A stretch of DNA of 20,371 nt from Rhizobacter sp. (GCA_025359585.1 JANYFX010000353.1:1-20371); one strand, 5' to 3'. Shown: positions 8,980 to 15,820, counted from the stretch's first letter. Notes: generated by a model from the letters alone, not told the origin. Made by a program: numbers and translations.

Positions 8980-10196
8980 ACCATGTCGAGCAGCCGGCCC
9001 ACGATGCGCTCGCCATCGGCTCGCAGGCCGTTGTGGGCGTATTCATTGGTGATCCACGCGCGCAGCCCCCGCACGCGACGTGTGGTGTCCTCAGCCAATG
9101 ACCGGTCCACATACATGTCGTCGACGTACACCGTGGCAGCGACCGGCACCTCGTTGCGTGCCAGCCGGTCGGTGTCGTACAGGCGCGGCCAGGGATGCTC
9201 GGCCAGCAGCTGGGCTACCTCACGGTGGGCGTGCAGCCCCGCGTAGTCGTCCCACATCCAGGGGAAGACATGCTCCCCGCCGAGCAGATCACCGCTCACA
9301 GCATCTTCGGGGGCCAGCCGGTGCGCCGACCAGCGTGTGGGGCAGCCATCGGCATAGCAGGACTCATGCAGCGTCGCGTAGATCGGGTTGCGCTCCCAGG
9401 CCGACGCCTGCTGGGCATCCCATAGGAAGGCCGCCGATGCGACCGGCAACTCGAGCAGGTGATGCAGCCGTTCGAAGCCGGTGCTGTCGCCGAGCCACAT
9501 CCCGGTCTGGCGGAATCGGCGCGCGGTGAGGCGGTCGCCGTTGGGCAGACGAAGGTCTTCGTCGTCGAGCCGACGCAGGACGGTGCGCAGACGACCGAGG
9601 TCGCCGGGGTAGCGCGCGTGGTAGCGCTGGTTGGCTTCGCGCGTGCGCGCCCAGGTGGCCGCGTAGACCTCGTCGACCGGCCGGCCTTTCACCGGCGCCA
9701 GGCCACCAGTGATCAGCACTTCCCGCAGGGCCTCAGGGGCCAGCGACAGGTAGGTGAGCGAGGTGAAGCCGCCGAAGCTCTGGCCGAGCAGGCTCCAACG
9801 CTCGACGCCGAGCTCGGCGCGGATCAGTTCGAGGTCGCGAACGATTGAGTCCGCGCGAAAGTGAGTGAGGTACTCGGCCTTGTCAACCGGCGTTGCACCG
9901 GAGATGACAGAGCCGACCGGTGTGGAGCGCCCGGTGCCGCGCTGGTCCAGCAGCAGCACGCGAAAGTCAGCCAAGGCGCGCGCCAGCCAGCCAGAGGGCG
10001 GGCTCGTGGGGCGCGTGGCCTCGAAGCCGGGGCCACCCTGCAAGAAGACGAGGTAGGGCCGGTCGCAGCCGTCGGGCGCGGCCACCTCGCGGGTGAACAC
10101 GCTGATCCGGCCGCGCTGCGGGTCGCTGTGAACCAACGGAACGACGTGCTCGCGCTCGGTCAACACGGCGCCGGGAATACGGTAGGTGGTGCTCAT
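8964..10196 (-). CDS. S33-family alpha/beta hydrolase, proline iminopeptidase-like
   Basis: A 410-residue protein if translation begins at the ATG at 10196; a GTG lies one codon earlier. It has the alpha/beta hydrolase layout of prolyl aminopeptidases. FLQGGPGFE (residues 51-59) replaces the usual HGGPG oxyanion-hole motif with QGGPG. VLLLDQRGTGRS spans residues 80-91. The nucleophile elbow is GQSFGG with Ser140. The likely acid is in VDDMYVD (Asp359 or Asp360), and the likely catalytic His388 lies in NEYAHNGLR. All catalytic parts are present, so it should be an active cytoplasmic hydrolase or aminopeptidase removing N-terminal residues (often Pro) from small peptides; no signal peptide is seen. 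The ribosome-binding site is weak (AGGT about 12 bases upstream). It is a stand-alone gene, convergent with the lipoprotein gene and divergent from the phoPQ operon. Confidence 0.88.
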   Translation of the reverse strand: MSTTYRIPGAVLTEREHVVPLVHSDPQRGRISVFTREVAAPDGCDRPYLVFLQGGPGFEATRPTSPPSGWLARALADFRVLLLDQRGTGRSTPVGSVISGATPVDKAEYLTHFRADSIVRDLELIRAELGVERWSLLGQSFGGFTSLTYLSLAPEALREVLITGGLAPVKGRPVDEVYAATWARTREANQRYHARYPGDLGRLRTVLRRLDDEDLRLPNGDRLTARRFRQTGMWLGDSTGFERLHHLLELPVASAAFLWDAQQASAWERNPIYATLHESCYADGCPTRWSAHRLAPEDAVSGDLLGGEHVFPWMWDDYAGLHAHREVAQLLAEHPWPRLYDTDRLARNEVPVAATVYVDDMYVDRSLAEDTTRRVRGLRAWITNEYAHNGLRADGERIVGRLLDMVRGRA

Positions 10197-10506
10197 CACG
10201 ACACGATACCTGGGGCGGCGACGGTTCCCTGGAACTTAGGCTGCGGCGCGCGGCGAGAGCGTTTGCCGCCAAGTGTCGGGCGCGTACGCGCCTGGAGCGT
10301 CAGGCAAGCGCACAACGAACTTGAGTCGGGCGAGCGGGTTCAGTGTTGAGACTTTGGCCTGGCCTCGCTGCCACGGCAGCCTTTGCTGGCGAAGGCAGTT
10401 CAAGACTGATTGCAAAAGGTCGGTTCGTGCGCGTTAGAGATCTGCGATCGTCGAATCCTGACACTCTAGCTTCGCACTGCGGTAAATGCGGTTCGGTGTT
10501 GACTCA
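10197..10506. other. Divergent intergenic region
   Basis: About 310 bases between the start of the S33 hydrolase and the PhoP-box-like promoter. No gene was recognised. The 12-mer AGACTGATTGCA (10403-10414) recurs at 13685-13696. TTGACT at 10499-10504 resembles a -35 element but lacks a matching -10 at normal spacing. Confidence 0.4.
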
Positions 10507-10540
10507 GTTCAGCCTGGGTTCACGATAGGGCCCCCAAGAT
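10507..10540 (+). promoter_or_regulatory. PhoP-box-like promoter of the phoPQ operon
   Basis: Two direct GTTCA repeats (10507-10511 and 10518-10522) are separated by 6 bases, an 11-bp period that puts both half-sites on one face of the helix. Exactly 12 bases further lies CAAGAT (10535-10540), the candidate -10 element. The enteric PhoP box is a direct hexamer repeat (T/G)GTTTA-N5-(T/G)GTTTA, 11-12 bp upstream of the -10, so the geometry matches with one T-to-C change per half-site. The predicted transcript would start near 10547, about 23 bases before the GTG of the first small ORF. The same arrangement recurs at 12978-13011. The PhoP assignment is inferred from the operon content. Confidence 0.7.
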
Positions 10541-10569
10541 GCGCTCGTCGCCAACTTCAGGAGTGATTT

Positions 10570-10713
10570 GTGAAGCGCATTGCTCTCGTGACGCTCCTGG
10601 TCGCTGCAACCCTATCGGCCCGCGCCCGGACGTACTTTGGCGGTGCGCCAGTGTCGCGTGTCGGTGGATCCTGTGGGACGATAGAGGCCGAACCTGGATT
10701 TGCTTCCTCATGA
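10570..10713 (+). CDS. 47-aa secreted or membrane small protein, first gene of the phoPQ operon
   Basis: An unlisted short gene: GTG start, 47 codons, TGA stop. A strong ribosome-binding site AGGAG (10559-10563) sits 6 bases upstream, and an in-frame TGA at 10564-10566 excludes any longer form. The N-terminus (VKRIALVTLLVAATLSARA) is a compact signal peptide or signal anchor with a possible cleavage site after residue 19. The rest is short and Gly/Ser-rich with a single cysteine (Cys35). Its stop overlaps the start of the PepSY gene (ATGA, 10710-10713), which has no convincing ribosome-binding site, so translation of this ORF probably feeds the next. It could be a PhoQ-modulating peptide, a leader peptide, or the frameshifted stub of a larger secreted protein. 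I do not recognise a family. Confidence 0.65.
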   Translation: MKRIALVTLLVAATLSARARTYFGGAPVSRVGGSCGTIEAEPGFASS

Positions 10714-10949
10714 ACGTTCTTATCAAGCCGCTGTTCGCACTGTTGATCGTGGTGGCCGCCCCGGCCTGGGCAGACATCGGCCGGGACGAGGCCGCTGCGG
10801 CCGCGCAGCGCGTTGCCAGTGGCCGCGTGCTCTCGGTCGACAAGACCGAAGCAGATCGTCGTCCGGCGTGGCGCGTGAAGGTCCTCACTGCAAAAGGCGA
10901 GGTCAGGGTGATTCTGATCGACGCCGCGAGCGGGCGAGTCGTTGGCTGA
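10710..10949 (+). CDS. Small secreted PepSY-domain protein
   Basis: A 79-residue protein starting at ATG 10710; a longer frame from 10539 would begin inside the promoter and is rejected. The signal peptide is MNVLIKPLFALLIVVAAPAWA, with cleavage likely after Ala-Trp-Ala. The mature 58 residues match a single PepSY unit: a helix (IGRDEAAAAAQRVASG), then strands with the ending VRVILIDAASGRVVG. PepSY domains are small periplasmic or extracellular folds that inhibit proteases or act as sensory modifiers. They often sit next to PhoPQ-type two-component genes in beta- and gammaproteobacteria, where they may influence the sensor's periplasmic domain. It overlaps the 47-aa ORF by 4 bases and precedes phoP by 15 bases, so it is co-transcribed. 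Confidence 0.82.
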   Translation: MNVLIKPLFALLIVVAAPAWADIGRDEAAAAAQRVASGRVLSVDKTEADRRPAWRVKVLTAKGEVRVILIDAASGRVVG

Positions 10950-10964
10950 GCCGCGAGAGCCTGG

Positions 10965-11636
10965 ATGCGCTTGCTGCTGATCGAGGATGAGGCGCCTTTG
11001 CGACTCGGGTTGGCGCGCCAACTCGAAGCCGACGGCTATCGGGTCGACCAGGCAGCTGACGGCGAGGACGGACTCTTCCAGGCGCGCGAATATCCGGTCG
11101 ATCTGGCGATCGTCGACCTGGGGCTTCCGAAACTGGGAGGTCTCAACGTCGTCAAGGCCCTGCGAGCGGACGGCCGCAGCATACCCATCCTGATTCTCAC
11201 GGCGCGTGGCAGCTGGCAGGACAAGGTGGTGGGCCTCGAAGCGGGGGCGGACGATTATCTGGTCAAGCCCTTCGAATACCCCGAACTCGCAGCGCGCATC
11301 AAGGCGTTGCTGCGGCGCTCGATGAAGGCAACGTCTGACGTGCTGACGCTGGGCCTCTTCGCCATCGATTTCTCGGCGCAGAGTGCGCGTCTGGACGGCA
11401 ACGCGGTCGAGTTGACCGCCTTCGAATATCGGCTGCTGGAGCACCTGGTGCGCGAGCGAGCCCGGATCGTGACCAAGCAGGAGTTGTCGGACTACCTGTA
11501 CCCCCACGACGAAGACCGCGACAGCAACGTCGTGGAAGTGTTGATCGGTCGGTTGCGCCGCAAACTCGACCCGGGCGGCACGCTGTTGCCGATCGAAACC
11601 TTGCGCGGACGGGGCTACCGGTTCACCCTCGCATGA
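10965..11636 (+). CDS. phoP: PhoP-type response regulator (OmpR family)
   Basis: A 223-residue regulator. The receiver domain (1 to about 115) has the acidic pocket IEDE (Glu7-Asp8), the phosphoacceptor Asp51 in VDLGLP, Thr79 and Lys101. The winged-helix DNA-binding domain covers about 128-223 (LTAFEYRLLEHLV, VEVLIGRLRRKL, ETLRGRGYRF). Details such as SWQDKVVGLEAGADDYLVKPF, the YLYP motif and the D-S-N-V-V-E-V-L-I-G-R-L-R-R-K-L recognition region are those of the PhoP subfamily, which controls Mg2+ homeostasis, envelope and antimicrobial-peptide resistance genes. GAGAG (10955-10959) lies 5 bases before the ATG. The gene shares an ATGA overlap with the kinase gene. Binding to the GTTCA direct repeats upstream of this operon and of the 13039 gene is the natural prediction. 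Confidence 0.9.
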   Translation: MRLLLIEDEAPLRLGLARQLEADGYRVDQAADGEDGLFQAREYPVDLAIVDLGLPKLGGLNVVKALRADGRSIPILILTARGSWQDKVVGLEAGADDYLVKPFEYPELAARIKALLRRSMKATSDVLTLGLFAIDFSAQSARLDGNAVELTAFEYRLLEHLVRERARIVTKQELSDYLYPHDEDRDSNVVEVLIGRLRRKLDPGGTLLPIETLRGRGYRFTLA

Positions 11637-12964
11637 GGTGGCCCGACTCGATACGCGGGCGCCTGATGGTCGGCGCCACGGTGGTGCTGATCGCCTTCGT
11701 GGCGAGCGCGGGCTGGGCGGTTCAGCGCGCCCATGAACAGAGTGTGCGCACCGCACGGTTCGCGCAGCTGCAAGGTACGGTGTACTTGCTTCTCGCCGGT
11801 GCCGAACTCGACGAGCATGGCGCGTTGGTCCTTCCGCCATCGTTTCCCGAGCCACGTCTGTCCTTGCCCGGATCGGGCCTGTACGCGAACATCGTCAATG
11901 TCGTGCGGCGCGAAGACTGGCAGTCTCCCTCCGGCGTAGGAATCCAACCCCCCTTTCTGCGCGACGTGGCGATCGGCCAATGGCGCTCGGAGATCGTCAC
12001 CTCCGGCGGCCGCGACTACCTCGCCATCGGCTACAGCGTGAACTGGACCGAACGCGCGCAGACCGCGCCCTTGGTGTTGTCCGTGCTCGAGGACAAGGCC
12101 GAGTTCGATCGGGAGGTCGGTGCGTTCCAGCGCACGTTGTGGACATGGCTGGGCGGTGCGGCGGCGCTGCTCCTCGTATCGCAGACGCTGCTGCTCGGCT
12201 GGGGCCTAGCGCCCTTGCGCCGGGTCGCCCACGAGATACGCGGCATCGAGCAAGGCGACCAGACCGAGATCGAAGGTCGGTATCCGGCGGAGATCACAGC
12301 GCTGACCAGCAACATCAACACCCTGATCAACCAGGAGCGCATGCGCCAGACACGCTACAAGGAAGCGTTGAGCTTTCTTGCGCACAGTTTGAAGACGCCG
12401 CTGGCCGTGTTGCGCACCGCGCTCGGCGAGCCGACGCGGCTGCCCGGCGTCGTGAGCGAACAAGTCACCCGCATGGACGACATCGTGCAGCACCAGCTGG
12501 CACGTGCGGCGGCCAGTGGTGCCTCGCGTTTCGTACCCTGGCTGCCCGTCGCTCCGGTCTTGAGTCGGATCCGCGATTCGTTGACCAAGGTCTATGCCGA
12601 CAAGGGCCTCGAGTTCTCGTTCGACATCCCGTCCGACCTCGCCTGGCGGGTCGATGAAGGCGATGCCTTCGAGATGTTCGGAAACGTCCTGGACAACGCC
12701 GCGAAGTGGGCACGAAAGACAATCGCCGTGAGCGCGCGCCGGGACGGGAAATCGCTGCATGTCCGCGTCGATGACGATGGCCCGGGTTTCGACGACACGC
12801 GTTCGATCCTGCAACTTCACGTGCGTGGCGACGAAAAGGTTCTGGGCCACGGCGTGGGCCTGGCGGTCGTCAACGACCTGGTCTCCAGCCACGATGGCGA
12901 GCTGGTCCTGACCCGGTCCGAACTCGGCGGAGCCCGGGTGGACATCTTCCTGCGGACCGGCTGA
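11633..12964 (+). CDS. phoQ: PhoQ-type sensor histidine kinase
   Basis: A 443-residue membrane kinase. TM1 is at about 11-30, a periplasmic sensor domain at about 31-165, TM2 at about 168-192, then a HAMP linker. The dimerisation/phosphoacceptor helix has FLAHSLKTPLAVL with His251. The ATP-binding domain shows the N-box NVLDNAAKWA (Asn351), the G1 box DDDGPGFDD and the G2 box GHGVGLAVVNDL. The AHSLKTPLAVL H-box is characteristic of PhoQ, which in enterics senses low Mg2+, acid pH and cationic peptides at the membrane face. The periplasmic part is not recognisably an enteric acidic-patch PDC domain by eye, so the signal is uncertain. The ATG overlaps the phoP stop (ATGA), indicating coupled synthesis. 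Confidence 0.88.
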   Translation: MRWPDSIRGRLMVGATVVLIAFVASAGWAVQRAHEQSVRTARFAQLQGTVYLLLAGAELDEHGALVLPPSFPEPRLSLPGSGLYANIVNVVRREDWQSPSGVGIQPPFLRDVAIGQWRSEIVTSGGRDYLAIGYSVNWTERAQTAPLVLSVLEDKAEFDREVGAFQRTLWTWLGGAAALLLVSQTLLLGWGLAPLRRVAHEIRGIEQGDQTEIEGRYPAEITALTSNINTLINQERMRQTRYKEALSFLAHSLKTPLAVLRTALGEPTRLPGVVSEQVTRMDDIVQHQLARAAASGASRFVPWLPVAPVLSRIRDSLTKVYADKGLEFSFDIPSDLAWRVDEGDAFEMFGNVLDNAAKWARKTIAVSARRDGKSLHVRVDDDGPGFDDTRSILQLHVRGDEKVLGHGVGLAVVNDLVSSHDGELVLTRSELGGARVDIFLRTG

Positions 12965-12977
12965 GAAACTCGCGTTC

Positions 12978-13011
12978 GTTCAGCTTGCGTTCACGGGGGG
13001 TCGCGCAAGAT
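12978..13011 (+). promoter_or_regulatory. Second PhoP-box-like promoter, upstream of the TSP3-repeat protein
   Basis: GTTCA repeats at 12978-12982 and 12989-12993 have the same 11-bp period as those at 10507, and CAAGAT (13006-13011) begins 12 bases after the second half-site, again identical. The two 18-base boxes, GTTCAGCTTGCGTTCACG here and GTTCAGCCTGGGTTCACG upstream of phoPQ, differ at only two positions, whereas the 10 bases between box and CAAGAT differ widely. This selective conservation argues for function. The distance from the -10 to the start codon is also nearly equal (33 and 35 bases). Confidence 0.7.
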
Positions 13012-13038
13012 GGCATCACCGCAACACAAGGAGCCACC

Positions 13039-13500
13039 ATGAAGCGCACCTTTTCCCAGAGACTCATCGCCGCGGCTGTCCTGATCGGCGCCGTGCTCGG
13101 CACCGCATCGGTCGCGCATGCCCGACCCGACGTGTTCGTCTCGATCGGTCTTCCGGGTCTGCCCGGCCTGCCTGTTCTCGTGCCGCCTCCGCTGCCGCGC
13201 CCGTTCATTCGAGCCGAGCCGGTCTACGTTCAAACTCGTCCGGTGTACGAGGCACCTCCCGTGGTGGTCTACGAGCGTCCCTGGGCGCCGTCGTATCGGT
13301 ACGAGACCGAGCGTGACCGGGCGTGGCAGCATCGCGAGTGGCAACGCCGTGAATGGGAACGTCGTCAGCACCAGCGGAACGGTTGGTCGCACGCTGACCG
13401 AGACCACGACGGCGTGCCCAACCGCTACGACCGCGACCGCGATGGCGACGGCGTGCCCAACCGCGATGACCGCAACCCCGACAACCCGTACCGCCGCTGA
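13039..13500 (+). CDS. Secreted protein with thrombospondin type 3-like cation-binding repeats
   Basis: A 153-residue protein. AAGGAG (13028-13033) lies 5 bases before the ATG. Residues 1 to about 29 are a signal peptide ending in AHA-R. A Gly/Leu/Pro-rich section (GLPGLPGLP) and a Pro/Tyr/Val-rich section follow (about 30-90). Then comes a Arg/Trp/Glu-rich charged helix (WQHREWQRREWERR). The C-terminus has tandem D-x-D-x-D-G-x-x-N units (DRDHDGVPNRYDRDRDGDG and on), the 13-residue Ca2+-binding pattern of thrombospondin type 3 repeats. The 18-base unit for DGVPNR is repeated exactly (13408-13425 and 13447-13464). It is likely a periplasmic or surface protein that binds divalent cations. Its PhoP-box-like promoter suggests it belongs to the PhoPQ regulon, which would link cation sensing to a cation-binding product. 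The exact role is unknown. Confidence 0.8.
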   Translation: MKRTFSQRLIAAAVLIGAVLGTASVAHARPDVFVSIGLPGLPGLPVLVPPPLPRPFIRAEPVYVQTRPVYEAPPVVVYERPWAPSYRYETERDRAWQHREWQRREWERRQHQRNGWSHADRDHDGVPNRYDRDRDGDGVPNRDDRNPDNPYRR

Positions 13501-13620
13501 GCCAGAACAAGAAGGTCGCGCCGGAAGCGCATCGAACCACATGTTGATAGCGCCCCAGAGGGCGAGGCACGGGCTGGCCAGCGACGTCGTCTGGTCAGCA
13601 GCGCCTTGTGGTCGAGAGCC

Positions 13621-13638
13621 ACCGCTCCTATGAGCGGT
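13621..13638 (+). terminator. Candidate hairpin downstream of the TSP3-repeat gene
   Basis: ACCGCTC and GAGCGGT form a perfect 7-bp stem with a CTAT loop, about 120 bases after the stop. Only a short T-containing stretch follows (CGTGCCTTGATTTG), so terminator function is uncertain. The rest of 13501-13774 holds no gene I can recognise. Confidence 0.35.
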
Positions 13639-13774
13639 CGTGCCTTGATTTGACGAACGTGCCCGCACCTGATTCGGCCGCTTCAGACTGATTGCAGTCC
13701 CTCAGCTGCGGCCGTCCGAGGGCCGGTCTCTCCGCGACCGGTCGCTCAGGGGCAGCGATCTTAGGGAAGCCGGC

Positions 13775-13960
13775 CTACTTGATCGGCGAGAACGACGTCG
13801 GCGTTAAGAACGCGCTGTCCATTTTTGCGACTATCGGATCGGAAGCGTCGCTGGCGGTCCGGAACCGAACCCACTCGGGGTCGTTCACGAACTTGCCCCA
13901 TTCGCTTCGCTCTATGCGGGTCAATTTTCGGTCGGCGCCAACACCGCATGGTTCAGACAC
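13775..13960 (-). pseudogene. NIPSNAP-family C-terminal fragment
   Basis: A 61-codon frame that can start at a GTG (13958-13960) 6 bases after the stop of the neighbouring DUF1579-like gene. Its last 43 residues read like the end of a NIPSNAP-type ferredoxin-like domain: SEWGKFVNDPEWVRF, then DPIVAKMDSAFLTPTSFSPIK, matching the family's ADPEW helix and LRPT-x-FSPL tail. Intact members have about 100 residues, so the N-terminal half, with the first strand (usually Y-E-L-R-x-Y), is missing. The first 18 or so residues are unrelated. I read it as the decayed remains of a NIPSNAP gene left by a deletion. It might still be translated by coupling. Confidence 0.5.
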
Positions 13961-13966
13961 GCGCTG

Positions 13967-14515
13967 TCAGCCGCCCTGATGCTTCAGGAAAAGTACGTCG
14001 AATGCAGGCACCCATGTCTTGCCGCCGTCCAGGGACATCACGCCGGTTTCGCGCACGCCACCTCTCTCGGGCTTCCAGGTGATCTGGTGCGGGATGTCTC
14101 TGCTCTTGGTGTGCGAGGTTCCTTCGAGCGTCAGCACACCATCCTTGAATGTGCCGGTAAGAAACATGTACGCGCCGAAGTTGGTCAGCCAAGTCTGTTG
14201 CCAACGCTTGGTGATGGAATCGAAGCTGAGAAAGCTGTCTCCGATGAGCCCGTCCGTTTGCACGTAAAGCTCATGCAGCGCGCAGCCTCCGAGGATCGAG
14301 TCGACGTGTGCGCGCGCCTGCGATGGGCCTAGAGCGCCTTCCGGCTCGAAGGTGTCCCAATCGCCGATCCAGAAGTCGAGTTGGTGGCGCTCCGGCTCGG
14401 TACAGCCCGGCGCCGGGCGGCTGGCGGTCGGCGCAGGCGCGTCTTCGGCCTGGGCCGGCGTTAGATTGATCAGAGCGCCCAACAGCGCTGCAAGGCAAGC
14501 GAGAGTCTTCGGCAT
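13967..14515 (-). CDS. Secreted DUF1579-like protein
   Basis: A 182-residue protein. The start was placed at the ATG of 14513-14515, because an excellent ribosome-binding site (AGGAGG, 14523-14528 on the minus strand) lies 7 bases upstream; the much longer open frame to 14791 is not supported. The signal peptide is MPKTLACLAALLGALINL...AQA. After an Ala/Pro linker the mature domain begins HQLDFWIGDWDTFEPEG, the F-W-x-G-x-W-D signature of DUF1579-type lipocalin-like proteins. It continues with SILGGCALHE, a WQQTW strand, LTGTFKDGVLTLEG, and ends with DGGKTWVPAFDVLF. The fold resembles small beta-barrels that bind hydrophobic ligands, but no function is established. It is the last intact gene of the minus-strand cluster facing away from the AraC regulator. 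Confidence 0.75.
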   Translation of the reverse strand: MPKTLACLAALLGALINLTPAQAEDAPAPTASRPAPGCTEPERHQLDFWIGDWDTFEPEGALGPSQARAHVDSILGGCALHELYVQTDGLIGDSFLSFDSITKRWQQTWLTNFGAYMFLTGTFKDGVLTLEGTSHTKSRDIPHQITWKPERGGVRETGVMSLDGGKTWVPAFDVLFLKHQGG

Positions 14516-14622
14516 GACGATCCTCCTGAACCCGCTTCGCGATCCGTCCCCGTCTTCAGGCGCGCCAAGCCGACGGATGGTGGCATCGCCGCCGCGGTTC
14601 GTCCAGTGGGAAGCGGCGGCCT

Positions 14623-14996
14623 GGAGACGCCGGTAAGGACCAGGTGCGCCGTGCCGAGCGAACGGAGCAGCACGTCGAGGCCGCTCCCGGCGAACGCGCT
14701 GAGACGGTGCTTGGTCAGACGATTTCATCCGGCTCCGGGGCGATGGCCGGATGGAACCCCAGGCCCGGCGCTCCTGCGCTGAGATCCGCATGCAGCCTCG
14801 TGAGCCGCTTGTTTCGTGGTGACATGCCAGCGCGACCCGGGCGGAGCGCGACTCGGACGTACATCACCGGCACACCGGCAGTGCGTGCGCCAGCGACAGC
14901 GCGCACCACGGCCTCGAGCATCTCCGGCGGCGCCGACGCCACGATCATCGACTGGACGTCCATCACAAGCAGCGCACTACCCAGCCCCGCGTTCAA
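14623..14996 (-). pseudogene. Isochorismatase-family hydrolase, frameshifted and truncated
   Basis: Reading from a TTG at 14994-14996, which follows GGAGGA and overlaps the stop of the methyltransferase gene (TTGA), the protein begins NAGLGSALLVMDVQSMIV, the N-terminal strand of the isochorismatase fold with its catalytic Asp. It continues through AGVPVMYVRVALRPG to PEPDEIV, then stops at 14715. In another frame the expected continuation appears directly: TKHRLSAFAGSGL, with the catalytic Lys, then LGTAHLVLTGVS, after which the likeness ends near 14623. A one-base loss around 14713 explains the shift. The catalytic Cys region that should follow LTGVS is absent, so even a corrected frame would be inactive. 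Family members hydrolyse isochorismate, nicotinamide or related substrates. The original substrate cannot be told. Confidence 0.75.
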
Positions 14997-15820
14997 GACC
15001 GCTCCTCCGAGCGCGAAGCGGCAATAGTTGGCCCGATCTCCCGGGTTGAACGCCGACTTCCAAACGGAGGCACGATCGTGCCGACGCGCTCGCGGTACGC
15101 CTCGTACTCTCTTCCCCATTGCCGCAGGAGCGCGCGCTCCTCGAAAAAGACACCGATCCAGACATAGAGGGTCGAGCCGGCTGCGAACAGCAGATGATCC
15201 AGCGTCATCAATGGCGTGACCCAAACGCCGATCAAAATCCCGGTCATGATCGGGTGGCGATCGAAGCGGTACATCCAACGCTCTCGGAATGGAGTTTCGG
15301 TGAGCGGGCGTCCGCGCAGGGCCTGATAGACCTGCTGCAAACCGAAAAGCTCGAAGTGATTGATCGCGAAGCTCGCGGCGAACAGGTACGCCCAGCCGGC
15401 CAAGGCCACGCCGAGCACGCACCACCCAAGAATCGGCGCCTCGATCGACCAGACGACGTTCGGCATGGGTCGCCACAATGCCAGCATCGGGGCCAGGACG
15501 AGCCCGGTGGCCAATACGTAGGTCGAGCGCTCGGCGGCGGCAGGGATGAGGCGCGTCCACCGCGCCTTGAAACTCGCGCGGGCCATCACGCTGTGCTGCA
15601 GCGCGAACGCGACAAGCAGGAGCGCGTCGAGCATCAACCCGGCACCGAAGCTAGAGTCTCCCAGCGGCACGCCTGTGAATGGAAGGACACCGAGCATCGT
15701 CAGGATCACCGCGAGCAACGCGCCCACCCCGATGGCGTAGGCCACCACGCCGTAGCCGAAGACAGCGAGTCGATAAATCAGCGAGCGTGACGAAGCAAGG
15801 GTTGTGGAAATGGCATTCAT
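14993..15820 (-). CDS. mddA: Methanethiol S-methyltransferase-like membrane protein (MddA/NnrU type)
   Basis: A 275-residue protein with about six hydrophobic segments. It carries the motifs I associate with MddA and the related isoprenylcysteine methyltransferase/NnrU group: ALQHSVMARASFKARW, AAERSTYVLATGL, INHFELFGLQQV, a YRFDRHPIMTG cofactor-site motif, TPLMTLDHLLFAAG and FFEERALLRQWG. MddA transfers a methyl group from S-adenosylmethionine to methanethiol, making dimethyl sulfide. About 20 extra residues at the C-terminus (after IVPPFGS) are low-complexity. The ribosome-binding site is weak. The gene starts 24 bases after the NTF2-like gene, and its stop overlaps the TTG of the isochorismatase relic, so the three form one transcription unit. 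The precise substrate is inferred; a methyltransferase of another small molecule is possible. Confidence 0.75.
   Translation of the reverse strand: MNAISTTLASSRSLIYRLAVFGYGVVAYAIGVGALLAVILTMLGVLPFTGVPLGDSSFGAGLMLDALLLVAFALQHSVMARASFKARWTRLIPAAAERSTYVLATGLVLAPMLALWRPMPNVVWSIEAPILGWCVLGVALAGWAYLFAASFAINHFELFGLQQVYQALRGRPLTETPFRERWMYRFDRHPIMTGILIGVWVTPLMTLDHLLFAAGSTLYVWIGVFFEERALLRQWGREYEAYRERVGTIVPPFGSRRSTREIGPTIAASRSEERS

Noticed and set aside
10557..11855. 432-codon minus-strand frame opposite the PepSY and phoP genes
   Set aside because: It is antisense to well-supported genes and shows no motifs or ribosome-binding site.
13425..13668. Minus-strand frames with CLALWGAINMWFDALPA
   Set aside because: They look faintly protein-like and hydrophobic, but there is no start, ribosome-binding site or family I can name, and they run into the TSP3-repeat gene.
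14516..14791. N-terminal extension of the DUF1579-like protein
   Set aside because: The open frame continues upstream, but the AGGAGG site and signal peptide place the start at 14515, and the extension overlaps the isochorismatase relic.
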